Shown here one piece after another: positions 1 through 6,785 of a stretch of 15,183 nucleotides of DNA. Within the stretch, counting starts at the first letter, position 1; each line of letters opens with the position of its first letter. Made by a program: the position numbers and the translations under genes. The DNA comes from Candidatus Merdimorpha stercoravium (GTDB taxonomy: Bacteria; Bacteroidota; Bacteroidia; Flavobacteriales; UBA1820), in assembly GCA_018715295.1 (NCBI GenBank), contig DVLY01000002.1, forward strand, positions 1 through 15,183. Reading direction: 5' to 3'. Under the pieces are notes generated by a model that was given only the letters and a program-made list of their open reading frames with translations, did not search any database and was not told the origin of the DNA.

Positions 1-2
1 AG

Positions 3-47
3 AATCCCCCGCCAGGGGTGGATAGTCCCTGCGGAGGATTTCTTTTC
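3..47 (+). terminator. Possible hairpin terminator at the left window edge
   Basis: Positions 3-17 can pair with 27-40 (about 13 pairs with one bulged C and one C/A mismatch) around a loop of about 9 nt. The hairpin is followed directly by TTTCTTTT on the plus strand. This looks like an intrinsic terminator for a plus-strand gene lying to the left of the window and converging on the SIS gene. The same bases also form an open plus-strand frame ending in TAA at 58-60, so the hairpin could instead sit in or near the 3' end of a truncated gene. The imperfect stem keeps confidence low. Confidence 0.35.
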
Positions 48-79
48 GAGCAAACCTTAATGTGTTTCGCGGCGGATTT

Positions 80-844
80 TTAGACGCCTGCCACGCGGCG
101 TTTGTACTCGGCCAGGCAAGCAGCCAGACGCTCGGGAGCGGTCGTATCGCCGGGTACGTTGTGCGAAGGATGGATGTAGAGTTTCACACCCCGGTTGTCC
201 AGGATCTCGGCTACCGTGCAAACGGTCATCCACACGCAGGTAATGAAGGCAATGGTCGAAACCGGGCCCACCGGATCGGGATTGTTCTTCAAATGAACCG
301 TAGCATCACCGGCCGGCGCGCAGGAATCGACTACCAGGTCGGCGATTTCGAAGATCGTCTTGCCCGAAGAGTGGCGGGTCTTCTTGCCTTTGGCCTGGGC
401 AGCAGCCCCGTAAGCGATCACCTTCATGCCGCGTTTTTTGGCTTCGAGGGCGATGTCGATATTCACGTTGTTGATACCGGTGTGCGAAAAGATCCACATC
501 ACGTCGTCCTTGTCGAAGTTATACCCCTTCATGATCTGCACGCCGTAGCCTTCCACGCGCTCCAGGAACACGAACTGATGTACGCCCAGATCGCCCACGA
601 TCTGCGTGAAGAACGTCAAAGGCAGTTCGCAGATCGGGTGGAACCCTACGAAACCGCCGATACGCGGGTACATTTCCTGAATAGGAATCGTCGCGTGTCC
701 GCAACCGAAAGTATGAACCCAGTGCCCTTTTTCGATGCAATCGGCCATCAGGGTTGCCGCTTTGGTAATGTTCTCCTGTTGCGTGTTTTCGATCTCGGAC
801 ATAATGCCCCGGGCATTTTTCAGCCACTGTAATGCTACTTCCAT
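80..844 (-). CDS. SIS-domain phosphosugar-binding protein (UPF0309/COG4821-like)
   Basis: A 254-residue protein with one sugar-isomerase (SIS) domain. Visible motifs are FGCGHAT (46-52), where the first phosphate-binding loop of this family usually has Ser after Gly-His and here has Ala; SHTGIN (120-125), the second S/T-x-S/T-G loop; TRHSSGK (156-162); and DSCAPAGDA (173-181). These last two blocks are typical of the UPF0309/COG4821 group rather than of the GlmS, KpsF or MurQ families. SIS domains bind phosphorylated sugars as isomerases, etherases or sensors; the reaction of this group is not settled, and a cytosolic role is inferred from the lack of a signal peptide or membrane segments. 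The ATG at 842-844 follows an A-rich leader without a clear Shine-Dalgarno. It is the last gene of a minus-strand operon, 58 bp after the MFS gene, so its likely ligand is the phosphosugar made by that pathway. No hairpin terminator oriented for this gene was seen in the 79 bp downstream. Confidence 0.88.
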   Translation of the reverse strand: MEVALQWLKNARGIMSEIENTQQENITKAATLMADCIEKGHWVHTFGCGHATIPIQEMYPRIGGFVGFHPICELPLTFFTQIVGDLGVHQFVFLERVEGYGVQIMKGYNFDKDDVMWIFSHTGINNVNIDIALEAKKRGMKVIAYGAAAQAKGKKTRHSSGKTIFEIADLVVDSCAPAGDATVHLKNNPDPVGPVSTIAFITCVWMTVCTVAEILDNRGVKLYIHPSHNVPGDTTAPERLAACLAEYKRRVAGV

Positions 845-902
845 TTTTTCTGTTTTGATTTTTAAGGTTGGTAATCTATGTTTTTTTGTCTTTTCTCGTT
901 TC

Positions 903-2063
903 TTACGCCTTACCGGTCTTTTTCCGGGCCGCTGCCGCAGCCACCGGGAGGAGCAGCATCATCATCACCACGGCCAGTGCCAGCACCACCGGGAACCACG
1001 CGTACCCTCCCTGGTCGAACATCACGCCCACCACCTTGTTAAAGGCGAACTGGCCGCACAACGCGATAAAGATCGCTATGGAAAACGCCGTACCGGACAT
1101 CTCGCGGAACGCCCCGCCCAGATAAGCCAACACCACCGGGTAGGTAGCTCCCACGCCGAATCCCACCAGCGCCATCGCCAAATGCACCAGCGTTACATCG
1201 CTGCTGAAATAGAGGATCGCCACCCCGGCCAGCGCCACCGTCAGGTAGAGGTACAGCGTGCCGTTGTCCCGGAGTTTCTTCATGATCAGTCCCAAAGGCA
1301 AGCGCCCGCACAACATCCCTATCGTAAACCAGGTGAGCGACAAGGTAGCTGCCGTAGCCGCCACCCCGCCGTGGTCTTCCAGGTACTTCGGGGTAAAACT
1401 GCCGCTGGCTCCCTCGAAACCGCTCTGGAAAAACAGAATGAAGGCAAAAAGGAGCAGCGCCGGATACTTGAGCAGCCCCACCGTTTTGGTAAACGAAACG
1501 CTGCCCTGCGGCTTGGCCTGGGGGAACTGGATGAGGCAGAAATACACGATAAACAACGCCATCACGCCCGATATGCAATGCAGCGGCACGATGTAGTTGT
1601 CCGGCATGCAGTAGTTCAACAGCGTCCACAGCAAGGCGCCCACGCAATAGAACGCCCCGAGGATGCTCAACCGGCCGCCTCTCCGCCTGTCGTCGTAGAT
1701 ATCCGAAACCAGTGCATTGGTCAGTCCGTTGAGGATACCCCCGCCGAAACCGATCATGAACATCGCCCCGTGCAGCAACTGGATCTCCAGCGCATTGGCC
1801 AGCCCTTCCAGGCCGATCAACGAGAGCAGCGAACCGATGATCAGCAGCCATTTGTACCCGAACCGGTCCACCACCGGCCCGAAAAGCACCGTGCCGAGGA
1901 TGATCCCGATGGACATCGTGGAAGGCAAAGCCGTCGCCCCTTCCACCCGGGCATTGAGTTGTCCCAGGATCGGCCCGAGCGAAAGCATGGCCACGCCGAA
2001 GAAGGCCAGCCCGGCGCATGCCGCCACGAATACCTGGTTCGTTTTGTAATTCACCTTATTCAT
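903..2063 (-). CDS. MFS transporter, probably for a sugar
   Basis: A 386-residue, strongly hydrophobic inner-membrane protein consistent with about 12 transmembrane helices in two bundles. The first helix begins near residue 10 (VFVAACAGLAFFGVAML). The loop between helices 2 and 3 carries FGPVVDRFGYK (61-71), a recognisable form of the MFS motif A. A hydrophilic segment rich in K and Q (near 205-215) marks the central cytoplasmic loop, and the C-terminus ends in a short basic tail. Family membership is secure, but the substrate cannot be read from sequence. Position between a ROK-family kinase-like gene (57 bp upstream) and a SIS phosphosugar protein (58 bp downstream) suggests import of an unphosphorylated mono- or amino-sugar. 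The start at 2063 is an ATG giving MNKVNYKTNQ just before the first helix, a normal length for the family. Confidence 0.88.
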   Translation of the reverse strand: MNKVNYKTNQVFVAACAGLAFFGVAMLSLGPILGQLNARVEGATALPSTMSIGIILGTVLFGPVVDRFGYKWLLIIGSLLSLIGLEGLANALEIQLLHGAMFMIGFGGGILNGLTNALVSDIYDDRRRGGRLSILGAFYCVGALLWTLLNYCMPDNYIVPLHCISGVMALFIVYFCLIQFPQAKPQGSVSFTKTVGLLKYPALLLFAFILFFQSGFEGASGSFTPKYLEDHGGVAATAATLSLTWFTIGMLCGRLPLGLIMKKLRDNGTLYLYLTVALAGVAILYFSSDVTLVHLAMALVGFGVGATYPVVLAYLGGAFREMSGTAFSIAIFIALCGQFAFNKVVGVMFDQGGYAWFPVVLALAVVMMMLLLPVAAAAARKKTGKA

Positions 2064-2120
2064 CGTCGTATGTTTTTCCGTTGGTTATTTTCCCTTCGCT
2101 ATGCAAAATGCTCGGCTCCC

Positions 2121-3077
2121 TTACTCGCTGATGCTGCGCAGAGCCAGATACCCGGCTCCCATCAGCACGGCATCCCCGCCGAGCATCGAGGGGACGATCT
2201 CCACCTTTTGGATGGCGATGGGCTGTGCGTGGCGCACCGCCGCCTGTTTGATCCGGTCCAGGAACTGAAGCGCCGGGCCGAATACCCCGCCGCCGAAGAT
2301 GATCTTCGAGGGGTCGAACAGGCTTACCAGATTGGCCACCGCCATGCCCCACATCTCGATGGCGATGTCGAAGGTCTTGGTGGCGATCTCATCGCCCTGG
2401 GGATACACCTCGAACAGATCGTACGAAGTGATCTCCTCCGGCTTCTTGTTGCGCAACACCCCTTGGTACTGCGGGTTTTCCTCGAGCAGTTCCCGGGCTA
2501 CCTTGGCCAAGCCTTCGCCCGAGCAGTGGTGTTCGAAACAGCCGCACACCTCGTATTTTTGCTTGTATTCCTTGTCAAGCGCCCACCAGCCGATCGCACC
2601 CGATATGTCGTGCGCCCCGCGCAGCACGCGGCCGTTGGCCAGGATTCCCGCTGCGATGCCCGTTCCCACGGCCAGGAAGATGGCGTTGTTCACGTTTTCG
2701 GCTGCCCCGGCCCATGCTTCGCCCAGGATGCAGCACACCCGATCCGAATCGACCGTTACGATCGTATTGCGGTCGCACACCTGCTGGATCTCCTCCCGCA
2801 ACGGATAGTCCTCCCATCCGGGAATGTTGGGGCACCAGACCGTCCCCCGATCCTGATACGAAATACCCGGCACGCAGATGCCCACGGCATCGATGACCTG
2901 TCCCAGTCCCTTGGCCTGGCACAACATGTCGGAAACGAACTCCTGGATCAGGCGGCCTACTTCGCGTCCCTGCCGGTGTTCCAGTTTCCGTTCGTCCTTG
3001 TAGACAATTTCCGCATGTTCGGTGAAAATACCCCCCTTGAGCTTTGTTCCACCCAGGTCCAAGCCTATTACTGCCAT
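2121..3077 (-). CDS. ROK-family sugar kinase-like protein with altered active-site motifs
   Basis: A 318-residue ROK (repressor, ORF, kinase) protein with no N-terminal DNA-binding domain, so it has the kinase layout rather than the repressor layout. Seen: phosphate-1 loop DLGGTK (7-12), the presumed catalytic Asp112 in VDSD, the GTGIAAG loop (138-144), and a Gly-rich C-terminal adenosine motif (FGGGVFGP). ROK glucokinases usually have NDxN around the catalytic Asp, GEIGHM for sugar and zinc contacts, and CxCGxxGCxE for zinc. Here these read SDRV, GAIGWW (160-165) and a shortened CGCFE (178-182), so the Glu/His pair and part of the zinc loop are missing. It may belong to a ROK subfamily with another substrate, or have lost kinase activity. 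The frame is open upstream to 3197, but ATG 3075-3077 (MAVIGLDLGG) fits the family's start. It is first in the ROK-MFS-SIS operon. Confidence 0.87.
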   Translation of the reverse strand: MAVIGLDLGGTKLKGGIFTEHAEIVYKDERKLEHRQGREVGRLIQEFVSDMLCQAKGLGQVIDAVGICVPGISYQDRGTVWCPNIPGWEDYPLREEIQQVCDRNTIVTVDSDRVCCILGEAWAGAAENVNNAIFLAVGTGIAAGILANGRVLRGAHDISGAIGWWALDKEYKQKYEVCGCFEHHCSGEGLAKVARELLEENPQYQGVLRNKKPEEITSYDLFEVYPQGDEIATKTFDIAIEMWGMAVANLVSLFDPSKIIFGGGVFGPALQFLDRIKQAAVRHAQPIAIQKVEIVPSMLGGDAVLMGAGYLALRSISE

Positions 3078-3133
3078 AGTCGTATCGTGTGTTTTGTTCT
3101 CTGTATAAGGTCGTGCTTTTCGGGAAAGCGGGG

Positions 3134-3171
3134 TAAATTTACAACTTTTCCCCGCATGCGAAAACAAAAAA
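3134..3171 (-). promoter_or_regulatory. Possible promoter or operator of the ROK-MFS-SIS operon
   Basis: On the minus strand TAAATTTA (3134-3141) resembles the Bacteroidota -7 box TAnnTTTG except for the final base. A TTTTTTG element lies 23 nt further upstream (complement of 3165-3171), slightly longer than the usual spacing of about 20. The -7 candidate sits inside a perfect 10-bp palindrome, GTAAATTTAC (3133-3142), and another 8-bp palindrome CGCATGCG follows at 3153-3160, so a regulator could bind here. The sites are seen; their function is inferred. Confidence 0.3.
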
Positions 3172-3238
3172 CGCACAATCTTCCCTTCCCCGCTCAAAAA
3201 ACAAGCTCGGGAGGAGCACGCCCGGCACGGGTTTTTAC

Positions 3239-3246
3239 TAACTTTG
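3239..3246 (+). promoter_or_regulatory. Candidate -7 promoter box for alr
   Basis: TAACTTTG matches the Bacteroidota -7 consensus TAnnTTTG at every fixed base and lies 68 nt before the alr ATG. No good TTTG/TTG -33 element is visible about 20 nt upstream, so the call rests on the -7 box and its location in the divergent intergenic region. It would drive alr and the U32 gene behind it. Confidence 0.45.
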
Positions 3247-3314
3247 TTTCACGCGAAAAAAACACCCCTTTCCCCCTCGGGAAAAAAAGGGGAAAACACA
3301 AAAAAACACCTGCG

Positions 3315-4856
3315 ATGGAGCCTACCGAGGAATCCCTCAAAAACTCTCTGGAGATCACACGCGGCAAGAACGACTGCTTTCTCATCTGCGACTTCGGCGC
3401 ATTGTCCCCGGAGTCGTTCGCCCGTTCGCTGGACTTTCTCAAACGACAAACCTGGACCCCGGACATCTCGGCCGTGCTGGGCTTCGACCTTTCCCGGGTG
3501 GACGACCCGGACGGATACCTGCGTCCGATCGGCGGAATGCTCCGCCGGATGGAGTTCAAACACCTGCTGTGTTTCGGTCCGCAGATCGAACAATACCGCT
3601 ACGCCTTCCCCAAACTGTCGCTGCTCTACAACGACCTGGAAGACGCACTGGCCGACCTGCCCAAGTTCGACTTCCAGAACGAGTCGGTACTGATCAAAGC
3701 CCCCGAATCGTTCTCCCCGCGCCGCATCGAGTCCCTGATGCAACGCCGCGTCCACGACACCCTCCTGGAAGTCGACCTGAACGCCATCGTCCACAACCTG
3801 TCCTACCTGCGCTCCAAACTGCCCGAAGGCACCCACACCATGTGCATGGTCAAGGCCAAATCGTACGGGCTGGGCGAAGCCGAAATCGCGTCCGTCCTGC
3901 AGGACCACGCGGTCGATTACCTCGGAGTGGCTTACGTGGACGAAGGCGTCCACCTGCGCGCCCGGGGCATCCGCACCCCCATCATCGTGATGAACCCCGA
4001 ACGCAGCAGCCTGACCACCCTGATCAAAAACCGGCTCGAACCGGAAATCTACTCCCTGGGCGTATTGGAACGCTTTGTCCAGACCCTCGCCTCGTTTTCC
4101 TTTCCCGAGCCGTATCCCATCCACATCAAACTGGACACCGGCATGCACCGCCTGGGGTTCTCCCCCGGCCAGATCGACTCGCTGACGACCGCGCTGAAAG
4201 CCCTGCCGTCGGTACGCGTAGCCTCGGTCTTTTCCCACCTGGTGGCCGCCGAAGACCCGCGCGAGGAAGACTTCACCCTGGGACAAATCCACCTCTTCGA
4301 ACAGATGTCCGGACGCCTCTCCCAGGGCATCGGCTACCGCCCCATCCGCCACATCCTCAACACGGCCGGACTGTGCGCCTACGGCCAATACACCTTCGAA
4401 ATGGTGCGTCTGGGGCTCGGCCTGTACGGTTATTCGCCTTTCTATGCCGAGCAAAAACGCCTGATCCCCTGTGCTACCCTGCGCACGGTCATCTCCCAGA
4501 TCCGCGAACTCGAACCCGGCGAAACGGTGAGCTACAACCGCCGTTACCGCGTACCGCACGTCTCGCACATCGCCACCCTGCCCATCGGATATGCCGACGG
4601 CATCCCCCGTCTGTGGGGCAACGGAAACGGATATGTCCAGATCGCAGGACAGAAAGCCCCCATCGTCGGCTCGGTGTGCATGGACATGATGATGGTCGAC
4701 GCGACGGGCATCCCCTGCCGCGAAGGCGATCCGGTGATCCTGATGGGCGACTTCCCCACCGCCGACGAGATCGCCGAAGCCACCGGTACCATCTCCTACG
4801 AAATCCTCACCGGCATTTCCGACCGGGTAAAACACATCTACAAACTGGACATCTGA
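3315..4856 (+). CDS. alr: Alanine racemase with an N-terminal MurF C-domain relic
   Basis: A 513-residue protein. Residues about 148-513 form a complete PLP-dependent alanine racemase, which makes D-Ala for peptidoglycan. The PLP lysine is Lys180 (MVKAKSYG), the catalytic tyrosine of the partner subunit is Tyr407 (VSYNRRY), followed by IGYADG (424-429), the VGSVCMDMMMVD block (451-462) and GTISYEILTGISDRVKHIY near the end. Residues about 10-147 do not belong to Alr: they match the C-terminal ligase domain of the MurF half of the bifunctional MurF-Alr proteins common in Bacteroidota (usually over 800 residues). The MurF motif DSYNA is degraded to CDFGA (26-30), and the ATP-binding and N-terminal MurF domains are absent, with no MurF remnant upstream. 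The ligase function is therefore lost here and a separate MurF is expected elsewhere. The start ATG at 3315 is the first Met before the homology; the much longer open frame upstream is antisense shadow. It is followed 25 bp later by the U32 gene. Confidence 0.92.
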   Translation: MEPTEESLKNSLEITRGKNDCFLICDFGALSPESFARSLDFLKRQTWTPDISAVLGFDLSRVDDPDGYLRPIGGMLRRMEFKHLLCFGPQIEQYRYAFPKLSLLYNDLEDALADLPKFDFQNESVLIKAPESFSPRRIESLMQRRVHDTLLEVDLNAIVHNLSYLRSKLPEGTHTMCMVKAKSYGLGEAEIASVLQDHAVDYLGVAYVDEGVHLRARGIRTPIIVMNPERSSLTTLIKNRLEPEIYSLGVLERFVQTLASFSFPEPYPIHIKLDTGMHRLGFSPGQIDSLTTALKALPSVRVASVFSHLVAAEDPREEDFTLGQIHLFEQMSGRLSQGIGYRPIRHILNTAGLCAYGQYTFEMVRLGLGLYGYSPFYAEQKRLIPCATLRTVISQIRELEPGETVSYNRRYRVPHVSHIATLPIGYADGIPRLWGNGNGYVQIAGQKAPIVGSVCMDMMMVDATGIPCREGDPVILMGDFPTADEIAEATGTISYEILTGISDRVKHIYKLDI

Positions 4857-4881
4857 CCTTCCAACCAAGCCTCCGACACCC

Positions 4882-6714
4882 ATGCCCCGCTCCGCCCGCT
4901 CCATCGAACTGCTCGCCCCTGCCCGGGATGCCGAGATAGCCATCGCCGCCATCGACCACGGAGCGGATGCCGTGTACCTCGGCGGGCCGGATTTCTCCGC
5001 CCGCCACCAGGCCGGCAACCCCGTCGAGCACCTCGCCCGGGTAGCCGACTACGCCCACCGTTACCGCGCCCGGGTGTACGTAACCCTCAACACCCTGTTG
5101 CTGGACGAGGAACTGCCCCGGGCGGAAGCGATGATCCGGGAAGTCTGTTCGGCCGGGATCGACGCGCTCATCGTGCAGGACATGGCCGTTTTGGAAATGG
5201 ACCTTCCGCCCGTCGAACTGCATGCCAGCACCCAAGCGCACATCGACACGGTAGAAAAAGCCCTTTTCCTCCATCGCGCCGGTTTTTCCCGCCTAGTGCT
5301 GGCCCGGGAACTCTCCCTGCCGCAGATCGAAGCCATCGCCCGGGAGAGCGGTGCCGAGATCGAAGCCTTCGTGCACGGCGCCCTGTGCGTAAGTTACAGC
5401 GGGCAGTGCTACCTCAGCCAAGCCCTGTGCGGCCGCAGTGCCAACCGGGGACGCTGCGCCCAGGTATGCCGCCTGCCCTTCGACGTGTCGGACCCCGAGG
5501 GGCGCCCCCTGCGCACCGGCACCCACGCCCTTTCGCTCAAGGACATGAACCGCAGCGCCCATCTGGAAGCACTCATCGACGCCGGAGTCTGCTCCCTGAA
5601 GATCGAAGGCCGCCTCAAGGACCTCCCTTACGTCAAAAACATCACCGCCTACTACCGCCGTACGCTGGACGACATCCTGTCCCGCCGCCCGGACCTGACC
5701 CGTGCCTCGGACGGACAGGTGGACCTGCGCTTCACACCCGACCCCGCCCGCAGTTTCAACCGAGGGTACACCGACTACCTTCTGCACGGGGAGCGCACCG
5801 AAGACCTTTCCAACCCCGCCACCCCCAAGTCCATCGGCCAGCCTGCCGGACGCATCGTGGCCGTCTCCCACGACAGCTTCACCACCGACAGCCCCCTGGC
5901 CTTCGCTCCGGGCGACGGCTTCGTGTACCTGCGCCGGGGAGAAGTCCAGGGCGGTTTCCGCATCAACCGCGCCCAAGGCTCACGCCTGTATCCCTCCCGC
6001 ATGCCCTCCGTGCGCCCCGGCGACCTCCTGTACCGCAACCAGGACGCCGCCTTCGACCGCCTTCTCGCCACCTCGAGCGCCACGCGGAAAGTCGCCGTCG
6101 ATCTTCGTTTGGAAGCCGTCCCGGAGGGTTATCGCCTGCTGGCCGAGGACGAAAGCGGCCTACACGCCGAAGGCATCCTCCGCGCGGAACACACCCCGGC
6201 CGACACGCCCCAGAAAACCCGCCTGGAACAAGCCTTGTCCAAACTCGGCGGCACGGAGTTCGAAGCCCGCCGCATCGCGATCGCTTTCCCCTCGGAATAC
6301 TTTCTCCCGCTCTCGGCCGTTTCCGCCTTGCGCCGCCAGACACTCGAAGCCCTGCGGGAAGTCCGCCTTCGCTCGGTGGCCGGGCAGCGGCAGACCCTTC
6401 CGCACGCGCACCCGCCGCTTCCCCCCGGTTTGGATACCGACTACCGCCTGAACGCATCCAACCGCCTGGCCCGGCAATTTTACCGCCAGTGCGGTGCCGA
6501 CCGCCTCGTCCCGGCCTACGAACAGCAGAAAGTCCCCGGCGCACAACTGGCCGTATGCCTCCACTGCCTCCAATACAGCCTCGGACTCTGCCCCCGGCAG
6601 CATCCGGAGAAAGGAAAAGGGTTCCCGTATCTCGTGCTGCGCCATGGGCGCTTTGCCCTGCGCGCCGAGTTCGACTGCGCCCATTGCCGGATGAAGCTTT
6701 TTGCGCTCCCTTAA
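4882..6714 (+). CDS. U32-family protein, RlhA-like (probable RNA hydroxylation)
   Basis: A 610-residue member of the family named peptidase U32, whose E. coli relatives RlhA and TrhP are now known to hydroxylate 23S rRNA C2501 and tRNA U34 respectively. The length, with a long region after the U32 core, resembles RlhA (about 650) more than TrhP (about 450). Seen: N-terminal ELLAPARD and DAVYLGG of the TIM-barrel-like core; the U32 signature EAFVHGALCVSYSGQC (161-176) and the SANRGRCAQVCR block (186-197), giving Cys169, 176, 192 and 196, likely iron-sulfur ligands; then a C-terminal cysteine set CxxC (559, 562), C570 and CxxC (599, 602). The exact RNA target cannot be read from sequence. No secretion signal is present, which argues against an extracellular collagenase. 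ATG 4882 lies 25 bp after alr on the same strand, so the two are probably co-transcribed. Confidence 0.85.
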   Translation: MPRSARSIELLAPARDAEIAIAAIDHGADAVYLGGPDFSARHQAGNPVEHLARVADYAHRYRARVYVTLNTLLLDEELPRAEAMIREVCSAGIDALIVQDMAVLEMDLPPVELHASTQAHIDTVEKALFLHRAGFSRLVLARELSLPQIEAIARESGAEIEAFVHGALCVSYSGQCYLSQALCGRSANRGRCAQVCRLPFDVSDPEGRPLRTGTHALSLKDMNRSAHLEALIDAGVCSLKIEGRLKDLPYVKNITAYYRRTLDDILSRRPDLTRASDGQVDLRFTPDPARSFNRGYTDYLLHGERTEDLSNPATPKSIGQPAGRIVAVSHDSFTTDSPLAFAPGDGFVYLRRGEVQGGFRINRAQGSRLYPSRMPSVRPGDLLYRNQDAAFDRLLATSSATRKVAVDLRLEAVPEGYRLLAEDESGLHAEGILRAEHTPADTPQKTRLEQALSKLGGTEFEARRIAIAFPSEYFLPLSAVSALRRQTLEALREVRLRSVAGQRQTLPHAHPPLPPGLDTDYRLNASNRLARQFYRQCGADRLVPAYEQQKVPGAQLAVCLHCLQYSLGLCPRQHPEKGKGFPYLVLRHGRFALRAEFDCAHCRMKLFALP

Positions 6715-6737
6715 CGCCTCCTTTGGCCGAAAAAACG

Positions 6738-6744
6738 TAAATTG
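6738..6744 (+). promoter_or_regulatory. Weak candidate -7 box before the OmpA lipoprotein gene
   Basis: TAAATTG fits a shortened -7 box (TAnnTTG) 41 nt before the start codon, in the 71-bp gap after the U32 gene. No TTG lies about 20 nt upstream; a TTTG at 6722-6725 is too close. The lipoprotein gene could equally be transcribed by read-through from alr and the U32 gene. Confidence 0.2.
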
Positions 6745-6785
6745 CCCCTCGAAATTCGACTGAATCGAAAAAACACACCTATCCG

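Noticed and set aside
1..60. Possible 19-residue C-terminus of a truncated plus-strand gene ending in TAA at 58-60
   Set aside because: The frame is open from the window edge to the stop, but another plus frame is also open there and a terminator-like hairpin occupies 3-47, so coding cannot be supported from so short a stretch.
80..844. SIS protein as MurNAc-6-phosphate etherase (MurQ)
   Set aside because: The blocks after the second phosphate loop (TRHSSGK and DSCAPAGDA) fit UPF0309/COG4821 and not MurQ, and the protein is shorter than MurQ.
735..4856. A single plus-strand open frame of 1373 codons running through the MFS and ROK genes into alr
   Set aside because: The part before 3315 is antisense to two well-supported genes and is rich in His, Arg, Gln and Pro, typical of shadow translation in GC-rich DNA. 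Only the alr part, from ATG 3315, shows protein homology. It is a coincidence of frame, not a giant fusion.
3249..5018. A 589-codon minus-strand frame antisense to alr
   Set aside because: It is a Val/Gly/Asp/Phe-rich translation of the alr complement with no domain; alr has all of its catalytic motifs on the other strand.
4882..6714. U32 protein as a secreted collagenase
   Set aside because: There is no signal peptide or secretion marker, and the full-length RlhA-like layout with cysteine signatures points to RNA modification; the peptidase name is historical.
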